The notes: generated by a model not told the origin, from the letters alone. DNA of 8,980 nucleotides from Nitrososphaerales archaeon TH5895 (GCA_014523695.1 JAATVS010000034.1:1-8980), one strand, 5' to 3'. Counted from the stretch's first letter, positions 1 through 5,479 are shown. Numbers and translations are program-made.

Positions 1-2
1 CC

Positions 3-503
3 TCTTCCAAATCGAATCTGAGAAGCCTTGAAAGTAAGGAACTTTTGCTTAGAATACCCAAACGAGCGGTCAAGCTGAGTGCGTCCATTCTCATTTGTTC
101 ATTTCTCATTCTGGGGTCGATCACTGCTCTAAATTCGCAGAGTACCACTAGCAGCTTTACATCTGCTTCGGATGAAGATTACATGCCAATCATGTTTACT
201 GATAGATCCTCTCTCGTCACAATGTTGCAGAATGGAAAAAGTATTCCGATAGTGCACGATTCCAATTCTGAGCAGAATCTAGTTTATTTAGGGAAATCTG
301 CTACCGATGAAAGAATCATTACGAAGACAACATCTGGAATTACCTATGATGATCCGTCGTTGTATTATTATTATGTCATCTCTGGGGAGCCAAATATTCT
401 GATTTTGGAGCCAATTGATGCTATGGCAAATGAACGAGACAGTTTAAACTCGTCCCAATCTACTGTGTCAGACTCTCACGCCAAAGAATTTTCTTTGACC
501 TAG
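3..503 (+). CDS. Membrane-anchored or exported protein, 5' partial
   Basis: I do not recognise a family. The frame is open from the left edge to a TAG at 501-503, so the true start may lie outside the window; the first possible internal start is TTG 45, giving 152 residues. No TATA box is visible just before TTG 45, which favours an upstream start. Counting from TTG 45, a basic stretch (RIPKRAVK) precedes a hydrophobic segment at about residues 13-29 (ILICSFLILGSITAL). This looks like a signal anchor or signal peptide with the bulk outside the cell. The rest is Ser/Thr-rich at both ends, with a more ordered middle containing a YYYY run (about 107-110) and no Cys or catalytic motif I can name. 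It sits 80 bp before the HtrA-type protease in the same direction, so a shared envelope role is possible, but the protease has its own TATA box. Coding status is likely; function is unknown. Confidence 0.6.
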   Translation, partial: SSKSNLRSLESKELLLRIPKRAVKLSASILICSFLILGSITALNSQSTTSSFTSASDEDYMPIMFTDRSSLVTMLQNGKSIPIVHDSNSEQNLVYLGKSATDERIITKTTSGITYDDPSLYYYYVISGEPNILILEPIDAMANERDSLNSSQSTVSDSHAKEFSLT

Positions 504-531
504 TTGTTGGGTTCAATCTATATTCGCATTC

Positions 532-567
532 TGACATTAATTTAATTAGAAAATGACCCAAATGTCA
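532..567. promoter_or_regulatory. Operator-like inverted repeat upstream of htrA-like gene
   Basis: TGACATT at 532-538 is matched by its exact reverse complement AATGTCA at 561-567, with a 22-bp AT-rich spacer. It lies immediately upstream of the TATA box at 571-578, where an archaeal activator or repressor would be placed. No regulator can be named from sequence alone, and seven-base arms at this spacing can occur by chance. Confidence 0.3.
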
Positions 568-580
568 AAATATAAATAAT
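568..580 (+). promoter_or_regulatory. TATA box of the HtrA-type protease gene
   Basis: TATAAATA at 571-578 preceded by an A-run (CAAAA, BRE-like) is a good archaeal core promoter. Archaeal transcription normally begins about 22-27 bp downstream of the TATA centre, here around 597-602. That coincides with an in-frame GTG at 602 and would give a leaderless mRNA. The longest-frame GTG at 584 would then lie upstream of the transcript start. Confidence 0.55.
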
Positions 581-583
581 CGT

Positions 584-2071
584 GTGTCATTATTATTAAT
601 TGTGTATCTGTTTATTTGGATTATCGTCTCAGTTCTTGTAGTAAGTGCATACTTTGCAGGCACAATGAACTTACTGCCTTCTCTTCCCCTTTTTACGAGC
701 AGTACAATAGCTAGCTCCTTAGCAACTGCACCTTCACAATCACCCCAATCACCACTATCTGAATCATATCCAGCTCCTCTATCATCATCAACAAAACAGC
801 CCTCATCGTTGGGAAATCCATCAATGGTTCAAGCCCAGCAACAAGAGGTTAATCCTGACGAAGGAATTAATGTTAGTACTACCAGTAGCCTTGCATCATC
901 TTCACAAAAAATATCGCTACCTGAAATATTCAAGAAAACAGAGAACTCGGTAGTACAAATAACAAGCACAAGACCCGGATCGGATCAGATAGTTACATTA
1001 AATGGAAGAGAGATTCCTCAAAATAATATCGCACTGGGTTCTGGGTTTGTTTATGATCAAGATGGTCGAATTATAACGAATCATCATGTTGTTTCTGAGG
1101 TTGACGAAGTAGATGTTAAATTCGTAGATGGAGATACATATACAGCGAAGGTAGTCGGAAAGGATCCTTATTCAGATATTGGTGTCCTCCAAATTCCAGA
1201 TAGAGAATTTTTTGACAAGAGAGTGGCACCACTTAAGATTGCAAATTCATCAGAGATAGAAGTAGGAGAGCAGATTATAGCTATTGGAAACCCATTTGGA
1301 CTGAGTGGTACCTTGACAACGGGTGTGGTAAGTCAGATTGGTCGTTTGTTACCAAATGACATAACTGGGTATTCTATTGCAAATACAATACAGACCGATG
1401 CTGCAATTAATCCAGGTAACTCCGGGGGACCGTTGCTAGATATGAAAGGTGAAGTTGTAGGGATGAATACTGCTATTTTCTCAAACACCGGTGTTTATTC
1501 AGGAGTAGGTTTTGCAGTACCATCAAATATGCTGTTAAAGGAAATTCCTGTCCTAATTGAGAAAGGGAGTTATGTTCACCCGTGGCTTGGTTTTACAGCT
1601 AGAGACGTATCTCCGGATATTACAGAGAGCCTCAAGCTACCAAGAAATTTCAAGGGAGCGGCAGTAGTATCTGTTGTAGAGAACAGTCCTGCGGATAAGG
1701 CTGGCATAAGAGGTCAGGCAACGGGTGTAGATTTTGTTGGTAATGAACAGGTAAGGAGTGGAGATATTGTTACCAAAATAGATAATCAACCAGTAAAGTC
1801 AATGGATGACGTAATATCTTACCTTGATGAAAGTAAGAAAGTAGGCGACAAGGTTACGTTAACTGTGAACAGAGAAGGTCAGGACGTCGAAGTACCCATT
1901 ACTCTTGAAGAAAGACCATCAAGTTCTCCACAATTGTTAGCTGCATCATCATCATCACAGCAGCAACAACAACAACAAGATAGAGAAGAAGAGGAATCTG
2001 ATCCTAATCCTCCTTTATTCAGATTCCCTGAAATTCCAGGATTTCCTGAACTACCAAAGCTTTTTCCATAA
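584..2071 (+). CDS. HtrA/DegP-type serine protease, membrane-anchored, one PDZ domain
   Basis: Trypsin-like (S1C) protease that, in this family, degrades misfolded envelope proteins. The N-terminal hydrophobic segment (about residues 3-25) should anchor it in the membrane with the protease outside. A Ser/Pro/Gln-rich linker (about 40-110) follows. The protease domain (about 112-325) carries the full triad: His168 in TNHHVV, Asp198 in DPYSDIG and Ser280 in PGNSGGPL. One PDZ domain covers about 333-445 (HPWLGF at its start, SPADKAGI, SGDIVTKID). After it comes an unusual tail: seven Gln (459-465) encoded by CAG/CAA, an acidic run EEEE, then a Pro/Phe-rich end finishing KLFP. At 495 residues it matches the usual size of single-PDZ DegS/HtrA proteins. 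The longest frame uses GTG 584 (an in-frame TGA lies at 554-556), but the TATA box at 571-578 suggests GTG 602 (489 residues). Family assignment is firm; the in vivo substrate is unknown. Confidence 0.93.
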   Translation: MSLLLIVYLFIWIIVSVLVVSAYFAGTMNLLPSLPLFTSSTIASSLATAPSQSPQSPLSESYPAPLSSSTKQPSSLGNPSMVQAQQQEVNPDEGINVSTTSSLASSSQKISLPEIFKKTENSVVQITSTRPGSDQIVTLNGREIPQNNIALGSGFVYDQDGRIITNHHVVSEVDEVDVKFVDGDTYTAKVVGKDPYSDIGVLQIPDREFFDKRVAPLKIANSSEIEVGEQIIAIGNPFGLSGTLTTGVVSQIGRLLPNDITGYSIANTIQTDAAINPGNSGGPLLDMKGEVVGMNTAIFSNTGVYSGVGFAVPSNMLLKEIPVLIEKGSYVHPWLGFTARDVSPDITESLKLPRNFKGAAVVSVVENSPADKAGIRGQATGVDFVGNEQVRSGDIVTKIDNQPVKSMDDVISYLDESKKVGDKVTLTVNREGQDVEVPITLEERPSSSPQLLAASSSSQQQQQQQDREEEESDPNPPLFRFPEIPGFPELPKLFP

Positions 2072-2078
2072 TTCATCT

Positions 2079-2208
2079 GGGGAACGAGGGTAGCACTTCC
2101 TACAGTGCCTACCTACATTGACAACAATAACGGTGGAAAGGGTCACAACAATGATAGGGTCAGTTACAGTAGCGAACCGTGAATCGGCCAGGAGCCGATG
2201 AGCTCCCC
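2079..2208 (+). ncRNA. Candidate structured RNA (3' UTR or leader element)
   Basis: Four nested or sequential helices can be drawn on the + strand. The closing helix is GGGGA 2079-2083 with TCCCC 2204-2208. A strong hairpin at 2089-2113 pairs GGTAGCACT with AGTG-C-CTACC (nine pairs, one bulged C). A longer-range helix pairs ACGGT 2130-2134 with ACCGT 2176-2180. A six-pair hairpin ATCGGC/GCCGAT (2183-2188/2194-2199) has loop CAGGA. An alternative pairing GGAGC/GCTCC (2191-2195/2202-2206) would exclude the last hairpin. The segment is richer in G and C than its flanks. It matches no RNA class I know (not tRNA, RNase P, SRP or C/D box). It begins eight bases after the protease stop and has no obvious TATA box of its own. 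Confidence 0.35.
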
Positions 2209-2256
2209 TTCCAAAAAGAATAAATTTTGAGATTCTTATGATAGCCAGATTACCAA

Positions 2257-2286
2257 ATTATTTTCATATTATTTTCATATTATTTA
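2257..2286. repeat. Tandem 11-bp AT-rich repeat
   Basis: ATTATTTTCAT occurs twice head to tail (2257-2267, 2268-2278), followed by a partial third copy ATTATTTA (2279-2286). The period equals about one DNA turn. It lies 125-155 bp before the HTH gene and could supply TATA-like sequence or a bending tract; it could also be slippage. Confidence 0.6.
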
Positions 2287-2363
2287 TTGAGGTCAGTTGT
2301 ATCGGAAGATCGGATTCGGATTTAGGTAGGACATATCTACTCTACGTGGAGGGACTCGACCAG

Positions 2364-2394
2364 GGTGATGACCGCCTTGGTGACCGGTATGACC
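2364..2394. promoter_or_regulatory. Cluster of GGT-N-ACC motifs before the HTH gene
   Basis: Three hyphenated palindromes follow each other closely: GGTGATGACC (2364-2373), GGTGACC (2379-2385) and GGTATGACC (2386-2394). They end 16 bp before ATG 2411. Such a cluster could be an operator, perhaps for the gene's own HTH protein, or leader hairpins. This is inference only. Confidence 0.3.
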
Positions 2395-2410
2395 AAAACT
2401 ATATCAATCA

Positions 2411-3685
2411 ATGGGACATAGCCAAACTACGGGCGAAGGTTTGTCACCGTACACAAAGAACCAGATTATGAGGGCTTGGCTATCTGGAAATAGGCGAAGT
2501 GAAATATCTGCAGAATACGGGATTTCAACAGGGGCTACGAGTAATGTGATTGAAGAATGGAGATCACGCCTCGGTAGATCAGAGTTTGATTCCCTCAGGG
2601 AGTTCGTTATAGAGTGTCGGAGGAGTGGCATTACCGCTGCAGAATGCGCACTCGGCATGAGAATTACAACACTTCTGAGAAACCTAGGGATAAAAGAAGA
2701 TCAGATATACGGGTTCATAAACCAGATTTACGACAAATGTCGCTATTTCGATATCTCACCGGATACAATAGTCAATACGGCAAGACAGGTTGTAGGTTTA
2801 GTCAACGAAGTACCAATCCCCGAAATTCCGAAGTACATTCAACAAAAAGTACAAGAAAAAGATAAGCTAGAAAATGAGACCGAAAAGGCAATGAGGGAGA
2901 AAAAAAATGCAGAAGCGCAACTGGGACGTACGCTGCAAAATAAGGCTATCACAATGCGAACATTGAATGACTTCAGTAAAGCAAAAGACTTCCTGAGTAA
3001 ATATAACCTACAAATCGAGACTGATCTTCCCAAACTTGTAAATTTGCTCAACAATTCGCGATTGCTTGGTTTTGATCCAAATAAGATTGTGGGCTATATT
3101 TCTAATATTGCGGACCTGGAACAAAGGGAGAAAAGGCTCCATGACTCAATAATAAGAGCTCACGATGAATCGAAAATCACCAAGAATTCCATGGACATAA
3201 CGTTTAAAGAAATTAACGAAAATAAAATACTGCTTGACACGTTTAATCAACTGAATTCAATGGGTTTTGGACTTCAAGAGCTGCTCAACATTAAAGACAT
3301 CGCGTCTGAGTTTGAGGCAGCCAGTGATATTCATTCTTCGGGCTCTGCAACTAATAAAAATCCTCTCGTAAGAATGGTTATGGACCGTCTACGAAAATCT
3401 CGATTTTTGGAAAAAGAAATCGAATCTCTAGAGAACCAAAAAAGCATGCTGCAGCAGGAAATTGTCCAGCAAACTGAGATTTACACGAAATATATGGAAA
3501 CTGCTGCAGAAAAGGCCGTAGAGAGAATTGTGGACTATAGTAAACGGGCCATCGAATCGATTGACAACACGGAAGACCGGTCTAAGAAACAGACCTCATC
3601 TAGTGTAAGCGACTCCGACAATTCTGCTCCTGCGGCAGCAAAACTGAATCAAGAATTTAGCTCCGAAGCTATTAAAGAAGGATAG
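2411..3685 (+). CDS. HTH-domain protein with long coiled coils, function unknown
   Basis: A 424-residue intracellular protein with no signal peptide. Residues about 13-55 form a helix-turn-helix of the transposase/resolvase-like kind (KNQIMRAWLSG, then RRSEISAEYGIST as the turn region, then GATSNVIEEW as the recognition helix). A conserved-looking helical part follows (about 58-135, including RRSGITAAECALGMRI and DISPDTIVNTARQVVG). Charged coiled coils cover about 143-180 (EKDKLENETEKAM) and 330-375 (LEKEIESLENQ), with helices between them. The tail (from about 388) is Ser/Asp-rich and disordered. There is no DDE, Tyr or Ser recombinase catalytic domain, so it is not a transposase. From memory it resembles a multicopy family in Nitrososphaera and Nitrosocosmicus genomes, of unknown function. 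The start is ATG 2411, the first after an in-frame TGA at 2390-2392. DNA binding by the N-terminus is inferred; a role in transcription or chromosome organisation is possible. Confidence 0.8.
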   Translation: MGHSQTTGEGLSPYTKNQIMRAWLSGNRRSEISAEYGISTGATSNVIEEWRSRLGRSEFDSLREFVIECRRSGITAAECALGMRITTLLRNLGIKEDQIYGFINQIYDKCRYFDISPDTIVNTARQVVGLVNEVPIPEIPKYIQQKVQEKDKLENETEKAMREKKNAEAQLGRTLQNKAITMRTLNDFSKAKDFLSKYNLQIETDLPKLVNLLNNSRLLGFDPNKIVGYISNIADLEQREKRLHDSIIRAHDESKITKNSMDITFKEINENKILLDTFNQLNSMGFGLQELLNIKDIASEFEAASDIHSSGSATNKNPLVRMVMDRLRKSRFLEKEIESLENQKSMLQQEIVQQTEIYTKYMETAAEKAVERIVDYSKRAIESIDNTEDRSKKQTSSSVSDSDNSAPAAAKLNQEFSSEAIKEG

Positions 3686-3689
3686 AAAT

Positions 3690-3724
3690 ATGATTCGTAC
3701 TTGAATCATACTGGCTTACAAGCC
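3690..3724 (+). terminator. Possible 3' end structure of the HTH gene
   Basis: Starting five bases after the stop codon, ATGATTC (3690-3696) pairs with GAATCAT (3703-3709). A second element GGCTTACAAGCC (3713-3724) follows at once. A T5 run lies further on at 3775-3779. Archaeal termination relies mainly on oligo-T, so the stem-loops may instead stabilise or process the 3' end. Confidence 0.3.
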
Positions 3725-3961
3725 TGCACAAACGAATGGTTGTAACTGATGCTCTTGGCGTTCAGCGAGAATTATTTTTGGCGGATCTGTTTACTGATTT
3801 ATAGTAGATAGATGTTCAAATGCCCGCAGAAGACACGAATCAATCAGACATAACGAAGGAGGAAGAATAGTTAGCCACTTTAATTAAGATTAATAAAAAC
3901 CGAATCTTGGGTCCACACCGAATTTTACGCATAATTCAGTAAAAATGTTTTGAAAACAGGT

Positions 3962-3976
3962 CTATATGTCATATAG
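3962..3976. promoter_or_regulatory. 15-bp palindrome, operator-like
   Basis: CTATATG-T-CATATAG is an exact palindrome around one central base. CAGG at 3957-3960 and CCTG at 3979-3982 extend it with a small bulge. Its right arm overlaps the first copy of the 13-bp direct repeat. Its position between convergent genes makes a classical promoter operator less obvious. Confidence 0.35.
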
Positions 3977-4016
3977 TTCCTGACTCCTGGTTTGGTACAT
4001 GGTTAGTTCCTGACTC
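3974..4016. repeat. 13-bp direct repeat, 30-bp period
   Basis: TAGTTCCTGACTC is present exactly at 3974-3986 and again at 4004-4016. The 30-bp spacing is close to three DNA turns, so both copies face the same side of the helix. Nothing in the window shows which protein would bind it. Confidence 0.6.
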
Positions 4017-4096
4017 TCGAATATTCAGAGCTACGAGCTGCTCATGGCGCTGCATGATCATATTCGTCTAAAAAAGCCGATTGCTACTTACAAATA

Positions 4097-4117
4097 TTCA
4101 AAAAGAAAAGGAAGGGT
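4097..4117 (-). terminator. Oligo-T terminator of the minus-strand repeat gene
   Basis: On the minus strand the sequence after the TAA stop (4130-4128) reads CCTTCCTTTTCTTTTT, ending about 30 bases downstream. T-rich runs of this kind are the usual archaeal termination signal. No stem-loop is needed or evident. Confidence 0.4.
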
Positions 4118-4127
4118 TCTAAACGAC

Positions 4128-4460
4128 TTAACTAATTTTCGTGCTACTTCCACCCGAATTGCTTGCACTGCTACCGTCGTCTACATTCTCAATCTCTTGG
4201 TCTACATCTTGGTCTGCTTCGTTGTCGTCAGAATTCTCAATTTCTGCTGTATTTAGTGCTTCATTCTCTGCTTCGCCACCACGACTTACATCTACAATTT
4301 CCTGTTCAATTTCTTGTTCAACTTCATTTTGGTCCGCAACGTTTACAAATTCCGCATTATTCTCTGCTTCGTTCTCTGCTTCACGACCTCGGCTAACATC
4401 TTCAATGCTTTGTTCAATCTCTTGTTCCGTTTCTGGACCTTGTGCAAAGGTCATGTCCAA
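4128..4460 (-). CDS. Acidic E/N/Q-rich 35-residue-repeat protein, probably 5'-truncated
   Basis: I do not recognise a named family. From ATG 4460 the protein has 110 residues and is dominated by Glu, Asn, Asp, Gln and Ala, with no Cys. It is built of units of 35-36 residues with a core like IEQxIEDVSRGGEAENEA: two full copies inside the ATG-started protein and a degenerate last copy (QDVDQEIENVDDG). Another copy lies in the same frame upstream of the ATG, back to 4547, where a TAA (4550-4548) ends the open frame and no ATG, GTG or upstream TTG suits. Either translation starts inside the repeats (ATG 4460 or TTG 4466) or the 5' end with its signal peptide has been lost. The opposite strand is also open here (a Ser/Phe/Cys-rich frame), but that is the antisense of the repeats. 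Composition suggests a disordered, perhaps exported, polyanionic protein. Expression is uncertain. Confidence 0.5.
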   Translation of the reverse strand: MDMTFAQGPETEQEIEQSIEDVSRGREAENEAENNAEFVNVADQNEVEQEIEQEIVDVSRGGEAENEALNTAEIENSDDNEADQDVDQEIENVDDGSSASNSGGSSTKIS

Positions 4461-4547
4461 GAAATTCGCTGCTTCATTTTCTGCTTCACCACCTCGGCTT
4501 ACATCTTCATTCTCTTGTTCAATGTCCTGGCCTGCCTCATTGTTACT
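4128..4547 (-). repeat. Four tandem 105-108-bp coding repeats
   Basis: On the + strand the marker ACCTCGGCTTACATCTTC-like sequence recurs at about 4491, 4386 and 4278, giving periods of 105 and 108 bp. A more diverged copy follows at the gene's 3' end with a 35-codon period. The period is a whole number of codons and the protein pattern is kept, so the repeats diverged under coding constraint for at least part of their history. Confidence 0.7.
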
Positions 4548-4898
4548 TTAATGCAAATCAAATCACTGTAATACTAACTAATTCTGGTTACTGATTGAAA
4601 CAGTTCATTATGTAACCCAACTCAGGTACTGGGGTTACTTGTTCTTAATAATAATAACGGTAACGCTTCTGTAAATCTTATTCATCATTATCAAATCGCA
4701 TTATAGCCATTTGATCTGTTTTACAAAAAAGATTTTCTAACGATTTGAAACAAAATAACAAGAAATCTTCTTGAAAAGAATAGAGTATCTAATGACATAT
4801 TTTTAAATAGTAAGCATTATTCGTAGAAAAATCAGATTTATGGAAAAGCAATATTTCCCACAATGCAAATAAACCAAATAAATTAAGGTTAGATAGTA
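4548..4898. other. Divergent intergenic region with several inverted repeats
   Basis: About 350 bp lie between the start-less minus-strand repeat frame and the small exported protein. Exact dyads are GTAACCC/GGGTTAC (4612-4618/4632-4638), TCAAATCG/CGATTTGA (4691-4698/4741-4748) and CAAGAA-ATC-TTCTTG (4759-4773). On the minus strand a 16-codon frame from ATG 4685 begins like a signal peptide (MNKIYRSVTVIII). It is in the same frame as the repeats but is separated from them by several stops. No complete gene is seen. Confidence 0.45.
4867..4885 (+). promoter_or_regulatory. TATA-like element of the small exported protein gene
   Basis: Two AAATAAA-type motifs lie at 4867-4873 and 4876-4882, centred about 29 and 20 bp before ATG 4899. 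Either would give a leaderless or nearly leaderless transcript. The motif is weak in an AT-rich background. Confidence 0.35.
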
Positions 4899-5144
4899 AT
4901 GAATCACACTACTACTAGTTTGTTGACCGGATTGGTGTTAGCTTTGACTTTGATATTTTCAATTAATGGCATATTTGTGCCTAATAGCCTTCTCGCTCAA
5001 GGGTACGAAAGAACAGGAGGGTTATATGCTGAAAATTCATGTGGCAACGGTATTCTTCCAGAAAACGTACCTTGCATCAATGCTGGTAGCAATGCAGAAG
5101 GTGATGAAAATCGTATAAATCTCGAAGGAATAGTTTTTCCATGA
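4899..5144 (+). CDS. Small exported CGNG two-cysteine protein, function unknown
   Basis: An 81-residue protein with a clear signal peptide: short polar start, hydrophobic core at about 9-31, and likely cleavage after SLLAQ (about 34). The mature part is only about 47 residues and contains two Cys, at about 48 and 59, in CGNGILPENVPC. A polar NAGSNAEGDEN stretch and an end GIVFP follow. The Cys pair could form a disulfide outside the cell. From memory, small exported proteins with CGNG...C...GDEN patterns occur repeatedly in Nitrososphaerales; no function is known to me. ATG 4899 follows TATA-like sequence and is the natural start. A T5 run overlaps the last codons and may help termination. 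It is transcribed away from the minus-strand repeat gene. Confidence 0.75.
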   Translation: MNHTTTSLLTGLVLALTLIFSINGIFVPNSLLAQGYERTGGLYAENSCGNGILPENVPCINAGSNAEGDENRINLEGIVFP

Positions 5145-5479
5145 GGATTATTACCACATTATACAGAATCCCGATTTCCAAAAAAAATGATGTTCGTACG
5201 GCCTTCTTGAATCATGTTACAGCCTCTAGATTCATCCCCTTTGTATACCACTCTGTTAGGTTAATCTCCTCGCCGCCCATTAGCTATAGAAGAGTAGTAA
5301 GTTTGATGTGTAGAAATGTCCGCGTTATGCATACACACAAAAAGACCAAGCCAATTATCTACGTGTGTCAGATCATATTCCTTAATGGGTCTGTATCCGC
5401 TTAACTTAACATCTCCCCTGTATACTACGATAATAGATTTAAATCAGATTCCACCTTTACAGAATTTGTACAATACGCG
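5145..5479. other. Intergenic region before the ligase gene
   Basis: This 335-bp stretch contains a weak + frame at 5141-5404 that overlaps the previous stop and looks like chance: no recognisable domain, no promoter. On the minus strand a 22-codon frame (5280-5212) is followed by T8. Near the right end, CTTAACTTAAC (5400-5410) and the palindrome GATTTAAATC (5436-5445) precede the ligase. No RNA gene is recognised. Confidence 0.45.
5436..5445 (+). promoter_or_regulatory. Putative TATA element of the ligase gene
   Basis: GATTTAAATC is an exact 10-bp palindrome containing TTTAAAT, a usable archaeal TATA box. Its centre is about 39 bp before TTG 5480, which would give a leader of about 10-15 nt. 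Confidence 0.4.

Larger units (their letters stand above)
2072..2410. other. Intergenic region between protease and HTH gene
   Basis: This 339-bp gap holds a possible folded RNA (2079-2208), an inverted repeat AAGAAT/ATTCTT around 2217-2238, 2.7 copies of an 11-bp AT repeat (2257-2286) and three GGT-N-ACC motifs (2364-2394). A frame of 77 codons starts at ATG 2238 but runs into the HTH gene, resembles no family I know and is treated as chance. No TATA box stands 20-30 bp before ATG 2411, so the HTH gene probably has a leader of about 100 nt or more. Confidence 0.5.
3686..4127. other. Convergent intergenic region rich in dyads
   Basis: Between two converging genes, this 442-bp stretch has no persuasive gene. 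It holds exact inverted repeats at 3690-3709 (ATGATTC/GAATCAT) and 3713-3724 (GGCTT/AAGCC), a T5 run at 3775-3779, a hairpin AAGATT/AATCTT (3886-3908), a 15-bp palindrome (3962-3976), a 13-bp direct repeat (3974-4016) and a near-palindrome around GAATATTC (4014-4030). Tiny frames such as a 16-codon one at 3820-3870 (acidic, ending KEEE) are visible but unsupported. Confidence 0.5.

Noticed and set aside
2190..2206. Hammerhead-like CCGATGAG
   Set aside because: The core differs from CTGATGA and no GAAA core partner lies at a suitable distance.
2079..2210. tRNA-like reading of the folded segment
   Set aside because: The ends could form a seven-pair stem with one mismatch, but there is no T-loop consensus, no D-arm and no anticodon arm of the right size.
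2238..2471. 77-codon plus frame with a hydrophobic start
   Set aside because: It overlaps the HTH gene, crosses tandem repeats and motif clusters, and its product resembles nothing I know.
2411..2580. Transposase reading of the HTH protein
   Set aside because: Only the HTH is transposase-like; no catalytic domain, terminal inverted repeats or target duplication are seen.
3820..3870. 16-codon acidic frame between the convergent genes
   Set aside because: Too short to judge; no promoter or homology visible, and a second tiny frame overlaps it.
4141..4551. Plus-strand Ser/Phe/Cys-rich frame
   Set aside because: It is the antisense of the minus-strand repeat gene; its repetitive low-complexity product follows from the E/N-rich repeats on the other strand.
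5141..5404. 87-codon plus frame overlapping the stop of the small exported protein
   Set aside because: ATGA overlap looks operon-like, but the product is a basic Ser/Arg/Ile mixture without domain or signal features, and the preceding gene has a T-run at its end.
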